Source: Chryseobacterium gleum (lineage in GTDB: Bacteria; Bacteroidota; Bacteroidia; Flavobacteriales_D; Crocinitomicaceae). From it: DNA of 59,471 bases. Within the stretch, counting starts at the first letter, position 1. The number at the start of each line of letters is the position of its first letter. A model generated the notes under the pieces. The model was not told where the DNA came from. It saw only the letters and a list, made by a program, of their open reading frames with translations, and did no database searches. Of the stretch, positions 25,671-32,232 are shown piece after piece. The position numbers were made by a program, and so were the translations under genes. The stretch is from NCBI GenBank assembly GCA_945882095.1, contig CAMCWF010000014.1, positions 1-59,471 on the forward strand. The letters are read 5' to 3'.

Positions 25671-25796
25671 AGACGTTCAGACGGTAAGATTGGTCATCAT
25701 GGTCATCCCCCTCAATCCCCCTACGACGTGGCGGAGGAGTTGGAGGGGGAAGAAGATATTTTCTACATAACCTAAAATCCTATTATCCTAACGTCT
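25671..25796. mobile_element. Candidate 126-bp MITE-like element with terminal inverted repeats
   Basis: The ends AGACGTT (25671-25677) and AACGTCT (25790-25796) are perfect inverted repeats. Extending inward, 15 of 21 positions match. Inside lies a second imperfect inverted repeat, with arms CCCCCTCAATCCCCCT (25707-25722) and AGGAGTTGGAGGGGG (25735-25749). The C-rich and G-rich arms are unlike the surrounding AT-rich DNA. It has no coding capacity and no clear target-site duplication. It occupies the divergent region between the SDR and gmhA promoters. Confidence 0.5.
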
Positions 25797-25806
25797 CAGA
25801 AATACG

Positions 25807-25814
25807 TAAATTTG
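25807..25814 (+). promoter_or_regulatory. -7 promoter box TAAATTTG of gmhA
   Basis: Exact TAnnTTTG match 15 bases before the ATG at 25830. A TTG in frame at 25812 falls inside the box, which excludes it as the start if this promoter is used. Confidence 0.55.
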
Positions 25815-25829
25815 AAAAAAACAATACCG

Positions 25830-26408
25830 ATGACAAAAGAAATCATTGCACAGCATTTTGAAGACGCAGCCTATGCTTTGGAAATGTTTCGTACGCCCGA
25901 AAACTTCCAAAAAATTGAGTCTGCCATTGAAATCATGCTTCATTCCATAAAATCAGGAGGAAAGATCATTTCTTGCGGAAACGGAGGGTCCATGTGTGAC
26001 GCCATGCATTTTGCGGAAGAATTAAGCGGAAGGTACCGTCAAGATCGTAAAGCACTTCCTGCCATTTCAATTTCCGACCCTTCACATATGAGTTGTGTCT
26101 CGAACGATTATGGCTATGATTTTGTTTTTTCGAGGTTTATCGAGGGATTGGGAAATCCAAACGATGTATTGCTAGGAATCTCGACTTCAGGCAACTCTAA
26201 AAACGTGATTTTAGCGGTCGAAGCCGCAAAGGCAAAAGGAATGCGAACCATTGCACTCACAGGAAAAGAAGGAGGTTGGTTGGCTGACCTTGTAGACATC
26301 GAAATACGCGCGCCCCATTCCCATTTCGCAGACCGTGCCCAAGAGATACACATAAAAGTTATTCATTCGATCATAGATGGAATAGAGCATGGGTTGGGTT
26401 TACAATAA
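25830..26408 (+). CDS. gmhA: Phosphoheptose isomerase (D-sedoheptulose 7-phosphate isomerase)
   Basis: Converts sedoheptulose 7-phosphate to D-glycero-D-manno-heptose 7-phosphate, the first step of ADP-heptose synthesis for LPS core or glycoproteins. The 192 residues equal the family length. SIS-domain motifs are SCGNGGSMCDAMHFAEELSG, ISDPSHMSCVSNDYGYDFVFSR, LGISTSGNSKNVILAVEAAK and the C-terminal HFADRAQEIHIKVIHSIIDG. The pathway partner hldD lies at 35213. The last nine bases overlap the convergent DCC-protein gene. Confidence 0.95.
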   Translation: MTKEIIAQHFEDAAYALEMFRTPENFQKIESAIEIMLHSIKSGGKIISCGNGGSMCDAMHFAEELSGRYRQDRKALPAISISDPSHMSCVSNDYGYDFVFSRFIEGLGNPNDVLLGISTSGNSKNVILAVEAAKAKGMRTIALTGKEGGWLADLVDIEIRAPHSHFADRAQEIHIKVIHSIIDGIEHGLGLQ

Positions 26409-26792
26409 ACGATCTTTATTCATATACATTAATTCACATTGTCCTCCCAAAGATTGTCGGTTTTTGGCAATCAAATCATAGACCCAGTCGCGAATGCATT
26501 TGGGCACCAGCCACAACCCTAAAAACAGGCTCCAACCGGGCCGAAGAAAGGGAATAAGTTTCAAAACAGCCGTAGATTTCGAGAACAACGTATTTTCGAC
26601 AAAAACATGGATTGAATCAGATTGAAACCCATCGATGCCATTTTCCGAAAGCCACCTCTCTGTACCCTCCGAATCTATGGATGAAAACAGCATGTTTTGG
26701 TTTCGTTCGTTGTTTACAAAAAATCGAACCCAGCGATTACAAAATGCACAATCGCCATCAAAAAATAGAATGGGCTGCTTACTGTTTTTCAT
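26400..26792 (-). CDS. DCC-family thiol-disulfide oxidoreductase-like protein (DUF393)
   Basis: A 130-residue protein named for its N-terminal DxxCxxC motif (ILFFDGDCAFCNRWVRFF). The remainder (LFSSIDSEGTERWLSENGI, and RQSLGG near the C-terminus) fits the family. DCC proteins are predicted thioredoxin-fold oxidoreductases without an established substrate. An ATG at 26792 is preferred over a TTG at 26798. Either start overlaps the preceding gene, so this is the last gene of the cystathionine beta-synthase operon. Confidence 0.85.
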   Translation of the reverse strand: MKNSKQPILFFDGDCAFCNRWVRFFVNNERNQNMLFSSIDSEGTERWLSENGIDGFQSDSIHVFVENTLFSKSTAVLKLIPFLRPGWSLFLGLWLVPKCIRDWVYDLIAKNRQSLGGQCELMYMNKDRLL

Positions 26793-27528
26793 CCACAAGA
26801 TTTCTTACGCCATACCAAGAAAATTCCTCCCCAGAAACCAATTGAATGTTTGCTTTTGGAAAAAGAGACTTAAATTTCAAAAAGTCATCTTCTTTAAAAG
26901 GAAAAGGCTCCGAACTTAACAAAACCTCCTCTGGCTCAATCCCTTCAAGATCCTTCAGCATAGGGTAACGATCTTCGTTCACACAATTGTTATACCCAAT
27001 TTCCGTCATGTAAGAATCAATGTAGGTGTTTTTTCCGACGACCATGATTGGATCCTTCCAAATGACGTACAGTGCTTTTTTTCCTTGGCCTTTATGGGAA
27101 TTCTGATTTAAATACACTTTCCATTGCTCAACCCATCGCGGACCTTCCGCTGCTACACCAAGTATGGTTGCTAAATCGCATATCATTTCATACATGTCTT
27201 CGATGGAATTCACATCGCTCATGTACACGGGGGCTAATTCCCGCAGCCTGTTGATGTCGTCCTCCTGATTTTCTTCTTTATTTCCAATAATTAAATCGGG
27301 GGATAGCGCCTTGATTTTATCAAAATCTGGTGTTTTAGTGCCGCCAATACGCGTTTTGGTTTGAAACCAAATCTCAGGATAAATACAGAATTTCGTAATT
27401 CCAACGACTCGCTCTCCCATGCCCAATGCGTATAGAAACTCAGTGATGGATGGAACCAAGGAAATGATCCGTTCGGGTTTCCGAGGAATCGAAATGACGC
27501 TGCCCAATTGATCCGTGAATTCAGGCAT
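26779..27528 (-). CDS. BtuF-like helical-backbone metal/cobalamin-binding protein, no signal peptide
   Basis: A 249-residue periplasmic-binding-protein-like fold of the cobalamin/iron class: PERIISLVPSITEFLYALGMGERVVGIT at the start, KIKALSPDLIIGNKEENQEDD, then the backbone-helix region and FPFKEDDFLKFKSLFP. The protein starts directly with the mature fold (MPEFTDQLGSVISIP); there is no signal peptide or lipobox, so it appears cytoplasmic. No permease or ATPase gene is adjacent. The ligand could be a corrinoid, a metal chelate or something else. Its ATG shares one base with the stop of the cystathionine beta-synthase gene. Confidence 0.78.
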   Translation of the reverse strand: MPEFTDQLGSVISIPRKPERIISLVPSITEFLYALGMGERVVGITKFCIYPEIWFQTKTRIGGTKTPDFDKIKALSPDLIIGNKEENQEDDINRLRELAPVYMSDVNSIEDMYEMICDLATILGVAAEGPRWVEQWKVYLNQNSHKGQGKKALYVIWKDPIMVVGKNTYIDSYMTEIGYNNCVNEDRYPMLKDLEGIEPEEVLLSSEPFPFKEDDFLKFKSLFPKANIQLVSGEEFSWYGVRNLVDEKQ

Positions 27529-28889
27529 TAGGCCATCGCTGAAATGATGTCGTATCGCGTTACAATATGTGCTTTTCCGTCAGCTAGTTCCACTAAAACA
27601 GCCGGCGTATCTTTGTTAATCAATTTGCAAAGTTCTTCCAGTGGTGTATTGTGATTAACCACGGGAAACGGAGCCCTCATGATGGATGAAATTGAAGCAT
27701 CACGAAGTTCAGGATTATCGACCAACACTTGATACATGTGACTGTCTTCAATAGAACCTACAATTTTTCCATCCTTCAATACTGGAATTTGGGAAATCCC
27801 ATAGGTACGCATTTTAGCAATGGCATGAGACACTAATTCTTCGGCAAACACCGTAACCAAGGGTTTATCTTTATGTTTTGCAACTAAATCACCTGCTGTT
27901 AACAATTCTTCTTCTAAAAACCCGCGTTCACGCATCCATTCGTCGTTGAACATCTTACCCACGTAGCGGCTTCCGTGGTCATGAAACAACACCACCACCA
28001 CATCGTCTTTGGTCAACTGCTCCCCCATCTGCAACAATCCTTTGATTGCTGCACCTGCGGAATTCCCAACAAAGATTCCTTCTTCACGGGCCAATCGACG
28101 GGTATAAACGGCAGCATCTTTATCGGTCACTTTTTCAAAATGGTCAATGATGTCGAAATCTACATTGGCAGGCAAGATATCTTCTCCGATTCCTTCAGTG
28201 ATGTAAGGATAGATTTCATTCTCATCAAAAATACCTGTTTCCTTGTATTTTTTAAACACGGAACCATAGGTATCAATGCCCCAAATTTTTATGTTTGGAT
28301 TCTTTTCCTTGAGGTATTTCCCCACGCCTGAAATGGTACCTCCGGTTCCTACCCCAACGACAAAATGTGTGATTTTACCACCTGTTTGCTCCCAAATCTC
28401 AGGGCCTGTTTGTTCGTAATGCGCGGTGCGATTCGAAAGATTATCGTATTGGTTAACATACCAAGAATTCGGAATTTCTTCTGATAAACGACGGGAAACG
28501 GAGTAGTAGGAACGAGGATCTGTAGGTTCAACAGCAGTAGGACAAACCACTACTTCAGCACCGACTGCACGCAAAATATCCATTTTTTCTTTGGATTGTT
28601 TGTCGTTCAAAACACAAATGAGTTTATACCCTTTGATGATGCAAGCCAAAGCAAGTCCCATTCCCGTATTTCCTGAAGTACCTTCAATGACGGTTCCTCC
28701 CGGTTTTAGCCTCCCATCTTTTTCTGCATCTTCAATCATCTTTACCGCCATACGGTCCTTTACAGAATTCCCAGGGTTGGTTGTTTCTACCTTGGCCAGT
28801 ACCAAAGCAGGAAGTTCAGTGGTCAATTTATTGATTTTCACCAAAGGTGTATTTCCAATGGTTTCCAGAATGTTCGAAAAGAATTGCAT
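27528..28889 (-). CDS. Cystathionine beta-synthase with C-terminal CBS domains
   Basis: PLP enzyme of 453 residues that condenses serine and homocysteine, or makes cysteine from an activated serine. The PLP lysine motif NPGNSVKDRMAVKMIEDAE, the substrate loop EGTSGNTGMGLALAC and the phosphate-binding VGVGTGGTISGVGKYL are present. Two CBS domains follow from about residue 335 (LVTVFAEELVSHAIAKMRTYGISQIPVLKD, then APFPVVNHNTPLEELCKLI), probably binding an adenosyl ligand. The domain order equals that of bacterial and human CBS without the haem domain. A TAACTTTG box lies 14 bases upstream. It heads a three-gene minus operon. Confidence 0.92.
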   Translation of the reverse strand: MQFFSNILETIGNTPLVKINKLTTELPALVLAKVETTNPGNSVKDRMAVKMIEDAEKDGRLKPGGTVIEGTSGNTGMGLALACIIKGYKLICVLNDKQSKEKMDILRAVGAEVVVCPTAVEPTDPRSYYSVSRRLSEEIPNSWYVNQYDNLSNRTAHYEQTGPEIWEQTGGKITHFVVGVGTGGTISGVGKYLKEKNPNIKIWGIDTYGSVFKKYKETGIFDENEIYPYITEGIGEDILPANVDFDIIDHFEKVTDKDAAVYTRRLAREEGIFVGNSAGAAIKGLLQMGEQLTKDDVVVVLFHDHGSRYVGKMFNDEWMRERGFLEEELLTAGDLVAKHKDKPLVTVFAEELVSHAIAKMRTYGISQIPVLKDGKIVGSIEDSHMYQVLVDNPELRDASISSIMRAPFPVVNHNTPLEELCKLINKDTPAVLVELADGKAHIVTRYDIISAMA

Positions 28890-28903
28890 GCTTAAATTTT
28901 AGA

Positions 28904-28911
28904 CAAAGTTA
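28904..28911 (-). promoter_or_regulatory. -7 promoter box TAACTTTG of the cystathionine beta-synthase operon
   Basis: Exact minus-strand TAnnTTTG match, 14 bases before the ATG at 28889. Confidence 0.5.
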
Positions 28912-28983
28912 AACAATACAGCGCGATAGCTTCCGCAAAATGTTTTAGAAAATCTCAGATTAAAATCAATATTCATAGTTTCT

Positions 28984-28991
28984 TATCTTTG
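28984..28991 (+). promoter_or_regulatory. -7 promoter box TATCTTTG of mtaB, 3 bases before the start
   Basis: Exact TAnnTTTG match ending three bases before the ATG at 28995. The upstream in-frame TTG at 28989 lies inside the box. Confidence 0.6.
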
Positions 28992-28994
28992 CAC

Positions 28995-30320
28995 ATGCAA
29001 TTTTATCGGAAAGTCGCTTTTTACACCTTAGGATGCAAACTCAACTTCTCAGAGACTTCTACACTTTCTCGGAGTTTTCAAGCGGCTGGCTATGCAAAAG
29101 TTGACTTTGAAGATACACCAGATGTGTTTGTTATTAACACCTGTTCGGTTACGGAAAATGCCGATAAAAAATGCAAACAACTCGTCAAAAAAGCAAAGAA
29201 AATCAATCCAGATGGGTATGTAGCGATTGTAGGTTGTTATGCCCAATTAAAACCAACGGAAATATCCAACATACCTGGCGTAAACATGGTACTTGGCGCC
29301 TCGGATAAATTCAATTTGGTCGAACACATTGAAGCGAATTATGACAGCAACGATTTATTTGTAAAACACGATTCCATAAAGCAGGTAAATGACTTCATTC
29401 CTTCATACAGTTTTGGTGACAGAACCAGGAGCTTTTTAAAGGTACAAGATGGGTGTGATTATTTTTGTACGTTTTGCACCATCCCTCTGGCGCGTGGCAA
29501 AAGCAGAAATGCCAGCATTGAAAAAACGTTAGCAGAAGCTCAAAAAATCGCCGAAACGGAGGTTAAAGAAGTGGTATTAACGGGTGTAAACATTGGCGAT
29601 TTCGGACAAGGATCGGGCGAAAGCTTTTTCGATTTAATTCAAGCATTGGACCGCGTAGAAGAAATTCAACGGTTTCGGATTTCTTCCATCGAACCTAATC
29701 TTTTGACGGACGAAATCATTCATTTTTGTTTGCATGCATCAAAAAAATTCATGCCCCATTTTCACATCCCTTTGCAATCTGGGAGCGACCGAATTCTAAA
29801 ACTGATGCGGAGGAAATACGACCGATCGCTATACGAGGAGCGGGTGAAATACATCAAGGATCTTGTTCCAAATGCATGCATTGGCGTAGATGTGATCGTT
29901 GGATTCCCAGGAGAAACCGATGAAGATTTTAACGACACGGTCGCTTTTCTACAACATTTAGAGATTTCCTATCTCCATGTTTTTACCTATTCTGAACGAG
30001 CAAACACGACGGCCATAAAACTTGGTGAGCCGGTACCCCTATCCATTCGGCGTGAGCGAAGTAAATTATTGCATGTATTAAGCGACCGGAAAAAGAGACA
30101 GTTTTACGATTCTCAATTGGGAACGACAGGACAGGTTCTTTTTGAACACGAAGAATCGCAAGGAAAGATGTATGGTTTCACCCCAAATTATGTAAAAATT
30201 GAAATGCCCTTTGACCCAAAATACATCAATCAATTGGTACAGGTGAAACTGGAAAACCTTAGCCATGAAAACACCGTAACCGCAAGCCATTTGGACGAAC
30301 CATCAACCATAACATCATGA
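28995..30320 (+). CDS. mtaB: tRNA t6A37 methylthiotransferase MtaB (radical SAM)
   Basis: Installs the methylthio group of ms2t6A at position 37 of tRNAs decoding ANN codons. It is a 441-residue member of the methylthiotransferase family. The N-terminal UPF0004 cluster cysteines lie in YTLGCKLNFSETS, INTCSVTENADKKC and IVGCYAQLKPTEI. The radical-SAM cluster is in DGCDYFCTFCTIPLARGKSRN, and a C-terminal TRAM-like segment ends with LENLSHENTV. It overlaps the following pterin gene in an ATGA arrangement, starting the mtaB-ptps-folE group. Confidence 0.95.
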   Translation: MQFYRKVAFYTLGCKLNFSETSTLSRSFQAAGYAKVDFEDTPDVFVINTCSVTENADKKCKQLVKKAKKINPDGYVAIVGCYAQLKPTEISNIPGVNMVLGASDKFNLVEHIEANYDSNDLFVKHDSIKQVNDFIPSYSFGDRTRSFLKVQDGCDYFCTFCTIPLARGKSRNASIEKTLAEAQKIAETEVKEVVLTGVNIGDFGQGSGESFFDLIQALDRVEEIQRFRISSIEPNLLTDEIIHFCLHASKKFMPHFHIPLQSGSDRILKLMRRKYDRSLYEERVKYIKDLVPNACIGVDVIVGFPGETDEDFNDTVAFLQHLEISYLHVFTYSERANTTAIKLGEPVPLSIRRERSKLLHVLSDRKKRQFYDSQLGTTGQVLFEHEESQGKMYGFTPNYVKIEMPFDPKYINQLVQVKLENLSHENTVTASHLDEPSTITS

Positions 30321-30748
30321 AAAAAACCTACATCACCCGTAGAGAAACCTTTAATGCAGCGCATAAACTTTGGCAACCCGAGTGGTCAGAGGAAAAGAAC
30401 AATGAGGTTTTTGGTAAATGTGCCAACAAGAATTGGCATGGTCACAATTTCGAACTATTCGTAACGGTTTCAGGATACCCCGATCCGGAGACAGGATTCG
30501 TAATGAACCTTAAAGACCTGAGTGATCTTGTTAAAGAGAAGGTGATAGACGCATTGGACCATAAAAACTTGAACTTAGACGTGCCATTTCTAACCGGCGT
30601 AATGGCTTCCACTGAAAACATTGTCATTGCCATTTGGGAACGCTTGGAGGCTCCGATTCGTGCGCATGGCGGCGAACTTTGCAAATTGAAATTGATAGAA
30701 ACCGAAAACAACTTTGTCACCTATTACGGCGGAAAAGAACCTTTTTAA
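30317..30748 (+). CDS. 6-pyruvoyltetrahydropterin synthase family enzyme (PTPS/QueD, COG0720)
   Basis: A 143-residue zinc enzyme acting on dihydroneopterin triphosphate. Zinc histidines lie in FNAAHKLW and HGHNF. The catalytic cysteine lies in CANKNWHGH, a Cys-x5-His-Gly-His spacing; QueD of E. coli has Cys-x3-His-Gly-His, whereas eukaryotic tetrahydrobiopterin-type PTPS has the x5 form. The sequence continues TGFVMNLKDL and LDHKNLNLDVPFL, also resembling the eukaryotic-type enzyme. It lies 34 bases before folE, the enzyme that makes its substrate. The family prediction is firm; the choice of pterin synthesis over queuosine is inference. Confidence 0.85.
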   Translation: MKKTYITRRETFNAAHKLWQPEWSEEKNNEVFGKCANKNWHGHNFELFVTVSGYPDPETGFVMNLKDLSDLVKEKVIDALDHKNLNLDVPFLTGVMASTENIVIAIWERLEAPIRAHGGELCKLKLIETENNFVTYYGGKEPF

Positions 30749-30750
30749 TA

Positions 30751-30758
30751 TACGTTTG
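30751..30758 (+). promoter_or_regulatory. -7 promoter box TACGTTTG of folE
   Basis: Exact TAnnTTTG match, three bases after the PTPS stop and 24 bases before the TTG start of folE. It could be an internal promoter. Confidence 0.45.
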
Positions 30759-30782
30759 TTTTAACAAAAATACCCCAATACA

Positions 30783-31349
30783 TTGAATCACGAAGCGATA
30801 GAAAACCATTACAGAGAAATCCTTAAATTAATAGGAGAGGATATAAACCGAGAAGGATTAATCAAAACCCCAGAACGCATCGCGAAAGCCATGAAGTTTT
30901 TAACCCATGGAAGTGATATAAATCCAGATACAATTGTAGAACAAGCCATTTTTCACGAAGCCTATTCTGAAATGGTCATTGTAAAAGACATCGAAGTCTA
31001 TTCCATGTGTGAGCACCACATGCTTCCATTCTTTGGAAAAGCGCACGTAGCGTATATTCCAGATGGAAAAATTGTTGGACTCAGCAAGGTGCCGCGTGTC
31101 GTTGATGCTTACGCCCGCAGACTCCAGGTTCAAGAGCGATTAACCATCGACATCCGCGACTGTATACAAAGAACCTTACAGCCTAAAGGGGTTGCAGTTG
31201 TAATCGAATGTGCCCACATGTGTATGCAAATGCGTGGGGTGCAAAAACAAAATTCTGTTACGACTACCAGTGCGTTCACGGGAATTTTCATGAACAATGA
31301 AGCTACACGTAAGGAATTTATTAACTTAGTGAAGGCTAAACTCCATTAA
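30783..31349 (+). CDS. folE: GTP cyclohydrolase I
   Basis: Converts GTP to 7,8-dihydroneopterin triphosphate, the first committed step of folate and pterin synthesis. The 188-residue protein has [20 protein letters not shown], the zinc and substrate motifs [19 protein letters not shown] and [19 protein letters not shown], the second zinc cysteine in [13 protein letters not shown] and the terminal [11 protein letters not shown]. No ATG precedes the conserved region; the TTG at 30783 is the only sensible start, because an in-frame stop lies 21 bases upstream. It is followed one base later by the BI-1 gene. Confidence 0.96.
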   Translation: MNHEAIENHYREILKLIGEDINREGLIKTPERIAKAMKFLTHGSDINPDTIVEQAIFHEAYSEMVIVKDIEVYSMCEHHMLPFFGKAHVAYIPDGKIVGLSKVPRVVDAYARRLQVQERLTIDIRDCIQRTLQPKGVAVVIECAHMCMQMRGVQKQNSVTTTSAFTGIFMNNEATRKEFINLVKAKLH

Positions 31350-31350
31350 T

Positions 31351-32064
31351 ATGCATCCCTATACAGACCAATCCAATTCTTACGACACCACGGTTGCAAG
31401 TCATTTCATTCGATCGGTTTATTCGTATATGTTTATTGCGCTTTCCATCTCAGGGGTCATTGCGTATGCCGTAGGCACCAACCGAAGTCTTTTTGAATCA
31501 CTGTTCGTTTCGGAAACTGGAAAAACATCCATTCTTTTCTATGTCGTCTTGTTTGCGCCCATCGTTTTAGCGATGGTGATACAATGGGGATTTCAAAAAT
31601 TAGCGATGTCTACCCTTTTGTTGCTTTTCATCTTGTATTCAGCATGTATGGGAAGCACTTTGTCCGTCATCTTCATGGCATACAGTACCCATGCGATTGT
31701 GTTTACCTTTTTTGTTTCCTCCGCTGCTTTTGGCGGAATGGCCATCTTGGGATATACCACAAAGACAGATTTAACGAAATTCGGAAGTTTGCTTTACATG
31801 GTACTGATTGGGATGATCATTGGTGGCATCGTAAATATGTTTCTTGGAAGCGGATTGTTTGATTTACTGATCACACTTCTTGGGGTTTTTGTATTTACCG
31901 GGCTCATTGCATACCAAATGCAACAACTTAAGCGCGTGGCTCAATCCAACGAATTTAATGCTGAAACAAAAAACAAATTGGCGTTAATCGGCGGGATGCA
32001 ATTGTATATTTTATTCGTAAATCTTTTCCTTACCCTGCTAAGACTTTTAGGGAACAGAGATTAA
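31351..32064 (+). CDS. Bax inhibitor-1/YccA family membrane protein
   Basis: A 237-residue protein with seven hydrophobic segments, in the BI-1/TMBIM family. Typical features are the second-half motif VVLFAPIVLAMVIQWGFQKL, a run of small residues in YSACMGSTLSVIFMAY, a YTTKTDLTKFGSLLYMVLIG connector and the last segment with LALIGGMQLYILFVNLFLTLLRLLG. Family members are proton- or calcium-leak channels of the inner membrane. In Bacteroidota the function is unproven. It lies one base after folE and so is co-transcribed. Confidence 0.88.
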   Translation: MHPYTDQSNSYDTTVASHFIRSVYSYMFIALSISGVIAYAVGTNRSLFESLFVSETGKTSILFYVVLFAPIVLAMVIQWGFQKLAMSTLLLLFILYSACMGSTLSVIFMAYSTHAIVFTFFVSSAAFGGMAILGYTTKTDLTKFGSLLYMVLIGMIIGGIVNMFLGSGLFDLLITLLGVFVFTGLIAYQMQQLKRVAQSNEFNAETKNKLALIGGMQLYILFVNLFLTLLRLLGNRD

Positions 32065-32088
32065 TCTATTTTGTATTTATATTTTTTA

Positions 32089-32096
32089 TATTTTTG
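32089..32096 (+). promoter_or_regulatory. -7 promoter box TATTTTTG before a small membrane-protein ORF
   Basis: Exact TAnnTTTG match, 16 bases before the ATG at 32113. A TTG at 32071-32073 lies 15 bases upstream, a little closer than the usual -33 spacing. Confidence 0.5.
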
Positions 32097-32112
32097 AACA
32101 AAATTCAGAACC

Positions 32113-32211
32113 ATGTCAGGAAAATTCTTTGAAGAAACGACCGCTGCACTTGCTACCATTTACACGATTGTTATGTTGGCAATTCTTGCCTCCATCATTT
32201 TTCTTGGTTAA
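32113..32211 (+). CDS. 32-residue single-span membrane microprotein
   Basis: A short frame encoding a soluble N-terminus (MSGKFFEETTAALATIY) and a single predicted membrane helix running from about residue 15 to the C-terminus. It fills most of the 168-base gap between the BI-1 gene and the GH3 gene. Its own -7 box lies 16 bases upstream, with an ATG start and a TAA stop 21 bases before the GH3 start. No homology is recognised. The promoter position, amphipathic-then-hydrophobic layout and lack of another use for the gap support a real peptide, but it is unproven. Confidence 0.5.
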   Translation: MSGKFFEETTAALATIYTIVMLAILASIIFLG

Positions 32212-32232
32212 CAGCGCAATCGCCCTCATTGC

